A stretch of DNA of 64,000 nt from Planctomycetes bacterium UBA7888. GTDB lineage: Bacteria > Planctomycetota > UBA1135. Below, piece by piece: positions 1-7,803 of the stretch. Position numbers and translations under genes: made by a program. The DNA lies in contig DLRM01000064.1 of the NCBI GenBank assembly GCA_002500505.1, forward strand, positions 1 through 64,000. Direction: 5' to 3'. Each line of letters starts with the position of its first letter. The first letter of the stretch is position 1. The notes below the pieces were generated by a model. The model made no database searches. It was not told the DNA's origin and saw only the letters and a list, made by a program, of their open reading frames with translations.

Positions 1-86
1 ACAAGCCCGACCAGCACCCCTAACCCTAAGGAAAGGGCAGTGATTTCAGCGACCGGCCGCGTGCGAAGGACATCTGCTCCTGTCAT
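1..86 (-). CDS. Partial membrane protein, N-terminus only
   Basis: An open frame begins with ATG at 86-84 and runs off the left edge after 28 codons. It overlaps the stop of the upstream PAP2-type gene in an ATGA junction, so the two are probably translationally coupled. The visible residues begin MTGADVLRTRPV and then become hydrophobic with a glycine- and leucine-rich stretch, consistent with a first membrane helix. An Arg-Pro pair just before a helix is seen in UbiA-type prenyltransferases, but 28 residues are too few to assign a family. This entry rests on the overlap junction and an uninterrupted frame. Confidence 0.5.
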   Translation of the reverse strand, partial: MTGADVLRTRPVAEITALSLGLGVLVGL

Positions 87-1012
87 GTCACTGATTCTAA
101 GGGTGCGGCGGCCTCCAACTCACGCAGGCGGCCGAAAAGGCGTTCCGAAATCCAGACCCAAAGAAGGAAGCCAACGAAACCAACAAGGACATCCACGAGG
201 TAGTGATAGCGAAGGTAAAGCGTGGCCAAAATGGTCAAGGCGCTCCAGGAAACAAATAGCCAACGTGCGCGCCCCAATCGTTGCCAAGCACACCATGCCA
301 CGAAGGCAGACATCATGGTGTGCCCGCTGGGAAAGCAATCCCATTTCATAAAAGAGGTCTCCACAAAAAGCGTGTGCAAGGACTCTTGCAAACCAAAGCT
401 CGGCAAAGGCATGGAATATTCAAGAAATTCATTGGGCGAACGGGCAGGCACCAAAAAATAACCACAATAAGTCAAAAGGAAACCCAGGATGACTCGATCC
501 GTTACAGCATAGAGAACTGCCCACTTTCGTTGAAAAGCAAAAGCCAGCCCAAGAAGAAGCGGGAAAAAATAAAAAGAAGCATAAACCGCTTGGAGGCCAT
601 CGGTCACCCAAGGATTCGCCCACGCCTGAAACCAGGCTTCCCAGTCAAAACCAAGAAAGCGGCGGTCCACCGCAAGAAGAAACCATTCTCGATCTTCAGG
701 AATGAGAGAAGGCACAAATCTCCCAAGAGAGGAATACAAAGCATAAATCAGTAGGGCTGAGAGAAGAGGGTGCACCAATGGGCGGCTCGACGGCCATCGC
801 TGAATGGCTTGCTCCCCCATAAGGGCCACGACGCCAATGGCCGCAACCAGAAAAACGCTCAACCCCACTCCCTGGATGGGAACGGGGCTCAAGAGAAGAA
901 GAGAACAAGTCAATCCACAAAAAGCTGGAATGAAAAGCCCTAAGCTGGCGGAAGGGTGCTCTTGTAGGTTGCCCACTGCCCTATCATGCCTTCGCCATTC
1001 ATCAAATCCCAT
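83..1012 (-). CDS. PAP2-superfamily membrane phosphatase/transferase (Aur1/Ipt1-like)
   Basis: A 309-residue polytopic membrane protein with about six or seven hydrophobic segments. The PAP2 signature is visible as PSGHT near residues 228-232 and RYHYLVDV near 268-275, giving the two active-site histidines (H231, H270) and the aspartate D274. Members remove or transfer phosphate from lipid phosphates in the membrane; the layout resembles the Aur1/inositol-phosphotransferase branch, but the substrate cannot be read from sequence. I start at 1012 because GGAGG sits eight bases upstream of that ATG, one of the few clear Shine-Dalgarno sites in the window. The open frame continues further upstream but would overlap the divergent gene. 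The start codon shares a CATG with the divergent start at 1011. Confidence 0.85.
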   Translation of the reverse strand: MGFDEWRRHDRAVGNLQEHPSASLGLFIPAFCGLTCSLLLLSPVPIQGVGLSVFLVAAIGVVALMGEQAIQRWPSSRPLVHPLLSALLIYALYSSLGRFVPSLIPEDREWFLLAVDRRFLGFDWEAWFQAWANPWVTDGLQAVYASFYFFPLLLGLAFAFQRKWAVLYAVTDRVILGFLLTYCGYFLVPARSPNEFLEYSMPLPSFGLQESLHTLFVETSFMKWDCFPSGHTMMSAFVAWCAWQRLGRARWLFVSWSALTILATLYLRYHYLVDVLVGFVGFLLWVWISERLFGRLRELEAAAPLESVT

Positions 1013-1961
1013 GCGCTTAACCTCCATCTGTTCGCTTTCTTGTCTCCCGCTTCTCTTTTTTGCGCCTTCCTGCATTGGTGGGGATTCGGCAAGCAATTTT
1101 AGCCGCCAGGCCTTCGATGCAGACCGTGCGTGGAAAGACCTGGAATTCCTTGTTGAAATGGGTCCAAGGCGAATCGACACGCCCCAGAGCGCAAAGACTC
1201 GGGCCTTCATTCGCAAAGAACTGGAACCCCTTGGTTGGGTATTTGAAGAACTTCCCTTCCCTGTGACTCCTCCCGAAGGCGCACAAAGAAAAGGAGAACT
1301 CACGGGCGTCAATCTCATTGCGCGGCGAGAAGGTACCGAGGCGGGCGAACTTTGGCTTTGTAGCCATTACGACACTTTTGACTTGCCCAGATTTGTAGGG
1401 GCTAACGATGCCGGTTCGTCGACTGCAATGTTGATGGAAATGGCCCGCCAGCTTGCTGGGCAAGGCCCAAGAACGGGAATGACCCTTGTCCTCTGTTGGT
1501 TCGATGGAGAAGAACCTTTTCATCCCCTTCGCTGGGACGACAAGAATAACTCCACTTTTGGCTCCCGTTGGCTCTCTGAGAAAATGCAGAAGGAGGGCTC
1601 TCTAAAAAATATACGGGCCTTGATTCTCCTAGACATGGTCGCTGACCGCCAGCTTGGAGTCAGCATTGAATCCATGTCCAGCGGTTGGATACGAAGCATC
1701 TTTGAGAAGACGGCTTCAGCTCTTGGGCATAAACAACTTTTCGTAGACCGCCGGGAAATCAAAGATGACCACTTACCCTTTCTGAGGAAAGGGGTGCCCT
1801 CGGCTGACCTCATTGATTTCCGCTTCGGCCCGGGAAACTCCTGGTGGCACACACGCGAAGATACTTTGGACAAGTGCTCTGCGGAAAGCCTCCGCATTCT
1901 TGGGGAAACTGTTTTAACGGCGCTTCCTTTGCTTGAAGAAGCGGCCGCAGCCCGCCGCTAA
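1011..1961 (+). CDS. M28-family zinc peptidase, glutaminyl-peptide cyclotransferase-like lipoprotein
   Basis: A 316-residue exported protein. The N-terminus is a hydrophobic signal ending at Cys21 (APSC), a plausible though imperfect lipobox. The M28 zinc site can be traced: H119 and D121 in SHYDTF, D133 in GANDAGSS, E167-E168 in DGEE, D209, and H280 in WWHTRED. The residues after DGEE and the DDHLPFLRKGVP segment resemble animal-type glutaminyl cyclases more than aminopeptidases. Those enzymes convert N-terminal glutamine to pyroglutamate. Start 1011 is chosen because it alone gives a signal peptide; no Shine-Dalgarno site precedes it. The stop touches the stop of the convergent smc gene without a spare base. 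An ordinary M28 aminopeptidase is the alternative. Confidence 0.85.
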   Translation: MRLTSICSLSCLPLLFFAPSCIGGDSASNFSRQAFDADRAWKDLEFLVEMGPRRIDTPQSAKTRAFIRKELEPLGWVFEELPFPVTPPEGAQRKGELTGVNLIARREGTEAGELWLCSHYDTFDLPRFVGANDAGSSTAMLMEMARQLAGQGPRTGMTLVLCWFDGEEPFHPLRWDDKNNSTFGSRWLSEKMQKEGSLKNIRALILLDMVADRQLGVSIESMSSGWIRSIFEKTASALGHKQLFVDRREIKDDHLPFLRKGVPSADLIDFRFGPGNSWWHTREDTLDKCSAESLRILGETVLTALPLLEEAAAARR

Positions 1962-4900
1962 TTAGGCTTCTATTTCCTTCGCGGCCTCTGGGACCTGAAC
2001 CCCTCGGTCAGACGGCAGAGCCGTTTCCTTTTCTGGGCGTTCGCCTAATCTGGATACAGTCCCGTCTTCGGCTTCGGCAATCTCAGAAAGGTCCACAGCC
2101 ACCACTAGAGAAACACCAGCTTTCCGCATAGTGACTCCAAACAAACGCTCGCAACGAGCCATAGTGAGTTTGTTGTGGGTGACAACCATGAATTGAGTTT
2201 CTCCAACAAAGTCGTCCAACACATCCAAGAAGCGTCCAACGTTTGCATCATCCAAAGCTGCATCCACCTCGTCCAAGAGACAGAAGGGTGATGGCTTGGA
2301 GCGGAACACCGCTAACAAAAGTGCAAGTGCAGTCAGAGTGCGCTCGCCGCCCGAAAGAAGCTTGATGGAGCGAAGATCTTTTCCTGGAGGCCGAACCGAG
2401 ATATCAATTCCAGCGACCAAGGGGTCCACATCAGCTTCGAGGCCGAGTTCGGCCCGACCACCACGGAATAAGCGGCGGAAGATGCCTTCGAACTGACTTT
2501 GGACAGCTTCGAAAGTATCCACAAAGCGTTCGCGACAGCGGGCATCTAAATCTTCGATGGTGCGCTCTAAATTCGCTCGGGCTTCTGTGAGATCGGAACG
2601 TTCGCTGGACAAGAACTGCTCTCTAGCTTCCCGTTCTTCCAGTTCACCTAAGGCTTCCATATTGACCGAACCCATACGGTCTAAGGTTTCTTTCAAACTA
2701 GAAACGCGGCGAGACAGTTCCTGATATTCGGAGTCTTCGAGCTCATTTTCAGTTTCGTCGATCCCTAAGCTTCGCACAAGGTCTTCCAGAGGCTGTTGGA
2801 ACTCCTCAATTAGAGCCCGAACCTGCTCTTCGCGACTCATTTGAATGCGTTGAAGACCCAAAGCCAATTCTTGGCGCCTGCCAAGTAAATCTTCCAGCCG
2901 CCCAGTTCCACCGTCCACGCTGGCACGCTCACTTGCAAGAACACCCGCAGCCCGTTCATGTTGGGTCGTAGCCTCAGCTAATCTTTCATCCAGACCGCCA
3001 CGCTCAGTAAGAAGCTCGCGCAGCTGAGTGCGACCCGCCTCCGCTTCCGCTTGCGTTTCCCTAATGCGCTGAGCCAAGGTTTCTAGCTCTTGGCGGACGC
3101 GCGCACCTTCTTGCTTGTCCCGCTTATGCAATCGCCCATGAGTCTCCAATTGGCCCTGGATATGCTGAAGACGTTGCTCGTGCCTTTCCGATTCCAAGCG
3201 AGCCTCTTGAAGAGCATGACGTCTGGTCTCCAGAGTCTCTTCTTGTTCGGTGGAAAGCGTCTCAGCGGAGAGAAGTTGTTCGTTGAGTTCGCAACGCTTC
3301 CGTTCAGCCGCCTCACGGAGTTGGGTTGCCTCCGCTTCAACTTGATTGGCGGCTTCGACAAGCTCCGAGGCAGAGCTGAAGTCTGCTTCCATTGCCTTTA
3401 ACTCTTCCAGATTGGCTAGCTCTCGACGCTCAAGCTCTTCAACTTGGGTTTGCGCGCGGTCCCGCTCAGCAACGACTTTCCTGAGAGTGGAATCTAAAGT
3501 CGCCAACTCTTCATTGAGATTTTCGAGCTGTTGGCGAGCTTCCCCTTCCTCGTGTTGGGCAGAAGACGCAGCTTCCTGAGCTTTTTTGAGAGCCTTTTCG
3601 GATTCCTGCCGCAAATTGGTTCGAGCTAAAAGTCCTTCGGCGCCATCACCCAACATCCCAAGACGGGCGTAACCAGCACCATGCATTTCGCCGCACTCAG
3701 AAAGGAATAAAGCACCAGGGTGTTGATCCGCGAGGCGACGAGCTTCTTTGGCCGTTGCTACGCAATAAACTTCTCCAAGGCGAGCGCAGATGGCTCGACA
3801 TTTTTCGGAATCTCCAACAAACAAATCCTCAAGAGGGCGAGCTCCTGCAACATGGACAGGTGAAGTCGGGCGCGGCGCAGGGAAGAAACAATCCGCAGCA
3901 CCTTTCATTTGAGAGGCGGCGTCCCGATGGTCTAACCAAAGGGCGTGCTGAAGGCGGCCCAACAAGTTTTCAAGCAAACGGTCCCACGGAGCAGGGATTT
4001 CGATGCCATCTAAGGCTAATCCCCGAAGACCTGTCGCCCCCTTCTCCAAAGTCGTCCTAACCGAGTCAGGAAGACCTTGCATATCCTGCTCAACAGCCTC
4101 TAATGCCGTTAAGCGCGTTTGGGCTTCCGTTTGGCTTCGAATAGCCGCCGAATAAGCGTCGGCGGCATCAGAAGTCTGCTTTCGAAGTGAATCGCGGTTT
4201 TGAAGAAGTTGGTGGCTTCTGCCCTCGGCCTGCTCGGCCGCCAAGGAAGCCTCTCTGAATTCCTTCTTGGCAATAACCAATTTCTCGCTGGCTTCCGTTT
4301 TGGTGCTTTGAAGTTCGGCCTGGCGACGCTCAAAGGAGCGTAGGTCACCCTGAGCTTCTGATCGCTTATGCGCAGCCTCCGCCACCTGATTGTTCTGTGC
4401 ACTTCGCTCCCCAAGAGCCTTGAGGACACCTGCGCGCAACTCTTCCATTTGCTGCCGCGTAGCCCGATGAGCGTCCCGAATCCTAGAGAACTCCGTGTCC
4501 GCCAGCTCGAGAGAACTTTGTATTGCCGCAGTCTTTTGAGCCAACTGCGCGTTTTCATTCTGCAGCAAACCATCCGCATCCACTCGAGAGCGGTCTTCTT
4601 CGTCCAAACCGGCCAAACGCTCGGATTCTCTTTGAGTTCTGTTTTCTAGCTCTCCAACTCGGGAATCCAAACCGCGAACTCTTTCTTCAAGGGTAGCGGT
4701 CTTATGACGAGATTCCGAAGAATCGGTGCGAAGGCTATCCGTCCGCTGTCGGAGAGTGTCCGCCTCTTCTTGAAGTTGGTTAAGGCGAGATTCCATATGA
4801 GAACGACGGTCCCGAATTTCCTGGATTGAAGTTTCCAGTTCTTTTTCTTGGGCCTTTAGTGCAGTCTCTTCTACCTGCATGCGGTATCGGTCCACATAAG

Positions 4901-5588
4901 ACAATCGGACATGGGCTTCCCGATAGTTGTCTCGAGCCTCCATAAATCGCTGCGCCTTCCCTGCTTGGTACTTCAAGGTTCGCACGGCACGCTGAACCTC
5001 TTTATAAACATCTTCGACTCGAGCCAAATCTTGGGCAACTCGAGCAAGTTTAAGTTCAGCTTCGTGCTTCCGTGCTTTGTAGCGGCTTATGCCAGCGGCC
5101 TCTTCAAAAACGGAGCGACGCTCGGCAGGGTTTGCCGACAAGACGGCGTCAATCTTTCCTTGCGCTAGCACCATGTAGGAGCGAACTCCAAGGCCCGTGT
5201 TCATCAACAAATCTTTGACATCTTTGCGCTTGGCTTTCCGACCATCCAGCAAATACTCGGACTCACCGGTGCGGAACAAACGGCGACCCACGGCAACTTC
5301 AGCACCTGGCTCAGCGACTTGGCCTTCCTCATCACTCAGAATAATCTCAACCATGGCATAAGGAGTACCTGTCCGACCCTCAGCTCCTTTGAAAATGACG
5401 TCGTCCATGGAGTCGGCACGCAAGGTCTTTGCCGAGCGCTCCCCCATCACCCACAGAAGGGCATCCACAACATTGGACTTCCCGCAGCCGTTGGGGCCTA
5501 CGATTCCAGTCAGGCCACGCTGGACCTGAATGACGGTTCGGTCTGCAAAGGACTTAAAGCCTTCTAGCTCAATTCTTTTGAGGTGCAT
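1962..5588 (-). CDS. smc: Chromosome segregation protein SMC
   Basis: A 1208-residue SMC ATPase, normal length for bacterial SMC. The N-terminal head has Walker A GPNGCGKS at residues 31-38. Two long Glu/Arg/Gln-rich coiled-coil arms flank a globular hinge at roughly residues 530-660. The C-terminal head has the ABC signature LLSGGERT near 1077 and Walker B FCLLDEVDAALDD with its Asp and Glu near 1106. SMC dimers extrude DNA loops and organise the nucleoid, with ScpA and ScpB as partners; neither partner is in this window. The start follows directly on the stop of the preceding gene (TAA then ATG, no gap), so it is the last gene of the run that begins near 11915. Confidence 0.98.
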   Translation of the reverse strand: MHLKRIELEGFKSFADRTVIQVQRGLTGIVGPNGCGKSNVVDALLWVMGERSAKTLRADSMDDVIFKGAEGRTGTPYAMVEIILSDEEGQVAEPGAEVAVGRRLFRTGESEYLLDGRKAKRKDVKDLLMNTGLGVRSYMVLAQGKIDAVLSANPAERRSVFEEAAGISRYKARKHEAELKLARVAQDLARVEDVYKEVQRAVRTLKYQAGKAQRFMEARDNYREAHVRLSYVDRYRMQVEETALKAQEKELETSIQEIRDRRSHMESRLNQLQEEADTLRQRTDSLRTDSSESRHKTATLEERVRGLDSRVGELENRTQRESERLAGLDEEDRSRVDADGLLQNENAQLAQKTAAIQSSLELADTEFSRIRDAHRATRQQMEELRAGVLKALGERSAQNNQVAEAAHKRSEAQGDLRSFERRQAELQSTKTEASEKLVIAKKEFREASLAAEQAEGRSHQLLQNRDSLRKQTSDAADAYSAAIRSQTEAQTRLTALEAVEQDMQGLPDSVRTTLEKGATGLRGLALDGIEIPAPWDRLLENLLGRLQHALWLDHRDAASQMKGAADCFFPAPRPTSPVHVAGARPLEDLFVGDSEKCRAICARLGEVYCVATAKEARRLADQHPGALFLSECGEMHGAGYARLGMLGDGAEGLLARTNLRQESEKALKKAQEAASSAQHEEGEARQQLENLNEELATLDSTLRKVVAERDRAQTQVEELERRELANLEELKAMEADFSSASELVEAANQVEAEATQLREAAERKRCELNEQLLSAETLSTEQEETLETRRHALQEARLESERHEQRLQHIQGQLETHGRLHKRDKQEGARVRQELETLAQRIRETQAEAEAGRTQLRELLTERGGLDERLAEATTQHERAAGVLASERASVDGGTGRLEDLLGRRQELALGLQRIQMSREEQVRALIEEFQQPLEDLVRSLGIDETENELEDSEYQELSRRVSSLKETLDRMGSVNMEALGELEEREAREQFLSSERSDLTEARANLERTIEDLDARCRERFVDTFEAVQSQFEGIFRRLFRGGRAELGLEADVDPLVAGIDISVRPPGKDLRSIKLLSGGERTLTALALLLAVFRSKPSPFCLLDEVDAALDDANVGRFLDVLDDFVGETQFMVVTHNKLTMARCERLFGVTMRKAGVSLVVAVDLSEIAEAEDGTVSRLGERPEKETALPSDRGVQVPEAAKEIEA

Positions 5589-7265
5589 TTAGCGAAAGGT
5601 GGGTGGTTCGTCTGAGGAGGAAGCGGGCGTGGATACCCAACGCCTGAAATCGTGGTGAAGGGCGGCTGAAGCAGAAAACTGGAGCCAAGGGGCTGCTGCG
5701 AAGGCCGAAGGGGGGGGTGCGGGGGTGGCTTCCACAGGACACCACCCTACCGGGTAAGCACCCGATTCTGTAGCGTGATCTCGGAGAGCCAAGCGAGCAC
5801 CAGCACCCTCTGGGTGGGGTGGCGCAAAAGTACGTAGCCCTAGGCCGTAATTCCGAGCGGCCTGGTGGAATCGGTCAAAGATGGCCAAAATGGTTCTAGA
5901 AGAAGAATCCGTGGGGTTTCGAGAGGGTCCATAAAGCCATTGAAGGGCCTGAGGCAGCCCTGCAGGCTGAATCGAGACCGCAAAGGGCGCTCGTGAGGCA
6001 GAGCGATCGGCCAACAGGGCTACGGCTCCACAAGCCAAGCCTGCGGCCTCTCCAATGCGGTCAAAGAAATCTTTGGGGTCCTTGGCAAGTTGGGCAGGAC
6101 CAGCAAGATTGAGAACCACAGCCCCATATACACGCTCAATCCCCCGATGCTGGCGCAGGTTCTCTCGATCCGGCCACCAGCAAACTAGGACCCTGCCAGA
6201 ATCGGCGAGGGTTGCCCGCAACTCAGGTGCCGCCCGAACAAAGGAGTCCAAGGAAAGCCGAACCCAGAGACCGTCCAAGGCCCACTCCCGGGCCAATTCT
6301 GCATCCGTGCAGTAGAGGCGAAGGCGGGAATCCGGCCTTTGAATCCAACGCGGCGCACGAAGGGATAAGGAGGACCAATTGCGACTCGCAGGCCAATGCA
6401 CCTGAACTTCATGAGCCCGCCCAAGTTCTTCCCCCACCCGCCGCCAGAAAGCCTCCTCAGATTCCCCCGCAACTGGGCGTAAAAGAATGCGAGCAGGTCT
6501 GGTCCAATCCACCAGAGTCGGCAGCTCAAATCGTCCATCCAAGATGGCGTCGCTTTGAGCACCCGAAAGTAAATCTTGTAAAGCAAATCGGGACAAAAGC
6601 TGGCCACCCAAGTGATGGCGCGGGTCGTGCCCTGGACCAGCAAGAGCGGGTCCCCCGTCGGCAGTGGGCAAGCTGCCACCTCCCAACCAAGCGCTCAATT
6701 GCCTTCGTTCCAAGCCAACTCGTTCCGCCTCAAGAGAATCGGCTCGAAGCCCGAGAGTTCGACATTCGTTATCCGCTAAGCCCGCAACAAGCCGGCCCGT
6801 TAAATGGCGAAGCGCTGTTCCGTAAACTCGGCGTTCCACACGACGAGCTACTTGCCAAGCGAGAGCATTTTCTAAATTACGATCGCGCATTAAAGAAATC
6901 GCAAGCCGACGACGATCCCAGGGGCGAGCCGTGTCGTCTCGGCCATGGGATGTGTGAACACGAACCCGTTGAAAATGTTTCAGGCAGTGCTGTCGGAATT
7001 CTCGATAAGCATCGGCAGCATCGCTTCGGCCTGCCGCAACTAAAACTGTCTCAGCAGATGCGGCAAGTCCAGCAGTCTCAACCGTTCCATCGCAAAGAAT
7101 GGAACCCGCAACTTCTTCGGCGAGATAGGAGGCAGCGGATGAGTCAGCACCAACCCCTTGCAAAGCGTGGCGAATGGAGTCCGTCAAACGAACGGAATCC
7201 ATTCGCTCTTCGCGACCATCGCGTTTCCGAACGCGATTCGGCAGACCGTTCCGTTCCCCCTCCAT
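5589..7265 (-). CDS. ATP-cone protein with a degenerate NrdD-like body
   Basis: A 558-residue protein whose start overlaps the nrdR stop by one base (TAATG) and whose stop abuts the smc start. Residues 11-97 form an ATP-cone domain beginning RVRKRDGREE, the nucleotide-sensing fold of NrdR and ribonucleotide reductases. Residues about 115-172 resemble a second helical module (WDRRRLAISLMRD). The rest resembles the body of the anaerobic reductase NrdD by eye: VLNLAGPAQLAKDPKDFFDRI (residues 384-404) recalls its NLPRI...FFELLD segment, and PHPEGAGARLALRD its PAExxxxRLAxxD segment. The C-terminal glycyl-radical loop and its four zinc cysteines are absent and the protein ends soon after. Inference: a non-catalytic NrdD relative that senses nucleotides or works with NrdR. 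The ATP cone is confident; the rest needs a profile search. Confidence 0.6.
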   Translation of the reverse strand: MEGERNGLPNRVRKRDGREERMDSVRLTDSIRHALQGVGADSSAASYLAEEVAGSILCDGTVETAGLAASAETVLVAAGRSDAADAYREFRQHCLKHFQRVRVHTSHGRDDTARPWDRRRLAISLMRDRNLENALAWQVARRVERRVYGTALRHLTGRLVAGLADNECRTLGLRADSLEAERVGLERRQLSAWLGGGSLPTADGGPALAGPGHDPRHHLGGQLLSRFALQDLLSGAQSDAILDGRFELPTLVDWTRPARILLRPVAGESEEAFWRRVGEELGRAHEVQVHWPASRNWSSLSLRAPRWIQRPDSRLRLYCTDAELAREWALDGLWVRLSLDSFVRAAPELRATLADSGRVLVCWWPDRENLRQHRGIERVYGAVVLNLAGPAQLAKDPKDFFDRIGEAAGLACGAVALLADRSASRAPFAVSIQPAGLPQALQWLYGPSRNPTDSSSRTILAIFDRFHQAARNYGLGLRTFAPPHPEGAGARLALRDHATESGAYPVGWCPVEATPAPPPSAFAAAPWLQFSASAALHHDFRRWVSTPASSSDEPPTFR

Positions 7266-7729
7266 TACGAATTATGTCCCTTTTCGAGCATGGGTTTAAG
7301 TTCGTCTAAGAATTGGGCAATATCCTTAAACTCGCGATAGACCGAGGCGAATCGCACATAGGCCACTTGGTCCAATTGTTTCAGTTCATCCATCACAAGC
7401 TGCCCGATGTACTTACTGCTCACCTCACGGTCAAACATCTCAGCGAGTTGGCGCTCAATCCGCGCGGTCACCTCTTCGATTCTTTCTAGAGAAACAGGGC
7501 GCTTCTCGCAGGCCTTCAAAAGCCCTTGGAAAATTTTGTTCCGGTCAAAAGGAACGCGGGAGCCCTCCTTTTTGACCACCCTGAGGGGGGTTTCCTCCAT
7601 GCGCTCATAGGTGGTGAAGCGGCGGCTACATTCGACGCACTCACGGCGACGTCGTATGGAGAATCCATCCGCAGAAGAGCGGGAATCGATGACTCGGTCA
7701 TCGTCTTGTTTGCAGTAGGGACAACGCAC
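7265..7729 (-). CDS. nrdR: Transcriptional repressor NrdR
   Basis: A 154-residue regulator of ribonucleotide reductase genes. The zinc finger comes first (VRCPYC, then CVEC, with cysteines at 3, 6, 31 and 34), followed by an ATP-cone domain from about residue 49 to 139 that reads ATP and dATP. Start is GTG at 7729, matching the universal M-R-C-P beginning of the family. The frame stays open upstream but the extra residues match nothing in NrdR. A perfect inverted repeat lies eight bases before the start. It sits between mnmE and the ATP-cone/NrdD-like gene, so two ATP-cone proteins are encoded side by side. No reductase gene lies in the window. Confidence 0.96.
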   Translation of the reverse strand: MRCPYCKQDDDRVIDSRSSADGFSIRRRRECVECSRRFTTYERMEETPLRVVKKEGSRVPFDRNKIFQGLLKACEKRPVSLERIEEVTARIERQLAEMFDREVSSKYIGQLVMDELKQLDQVAYVRFASVYREFKDIAQFLDELKPMLEKGHNS

Positions 7730-7737
7730 GGTAAGTA

Positions 7738-7756
7738 CTAGGCCCGGTGGGCCTAG
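7738..7756. repeat. Perfect inverted repeat just before the nrdR start
   Basis: The sequence CTAGGCCC-GGT-GGGCCTAG is a perfect 8-bp inverted repeat with a three-base loop. It ends eight bases before the GTG start of nrdR, in the 74-base gap between mnmE and nrdR. In the mRNA it would form a stable hairpin exactly where a ribosome would bind. No run of T follows on the minus strand, so it is not an intrinsic terminator. It does not resemble the AT-rich NrdR box. A translational control hairpin or a repressor operator are both possible. Confidence 0.6.
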
Positions 7757-7803
7757 AGAGTTGTAACACAAGACCTTGGGGTAGTTCCAGCTTCCTTTGT
7801 GCC

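Noticed and set aside
6212..7309. Open frame of 365 codons on the plus strand
   Set aside because: It lies opposite the ATP-cone gene and nrdR start, has low-complexity Pro/Arg composition and no family pattern.
7738..7756. Hairpin as intrinsic terminator of mnmE
   Set aside because: No T run follows in the direction of transcription.
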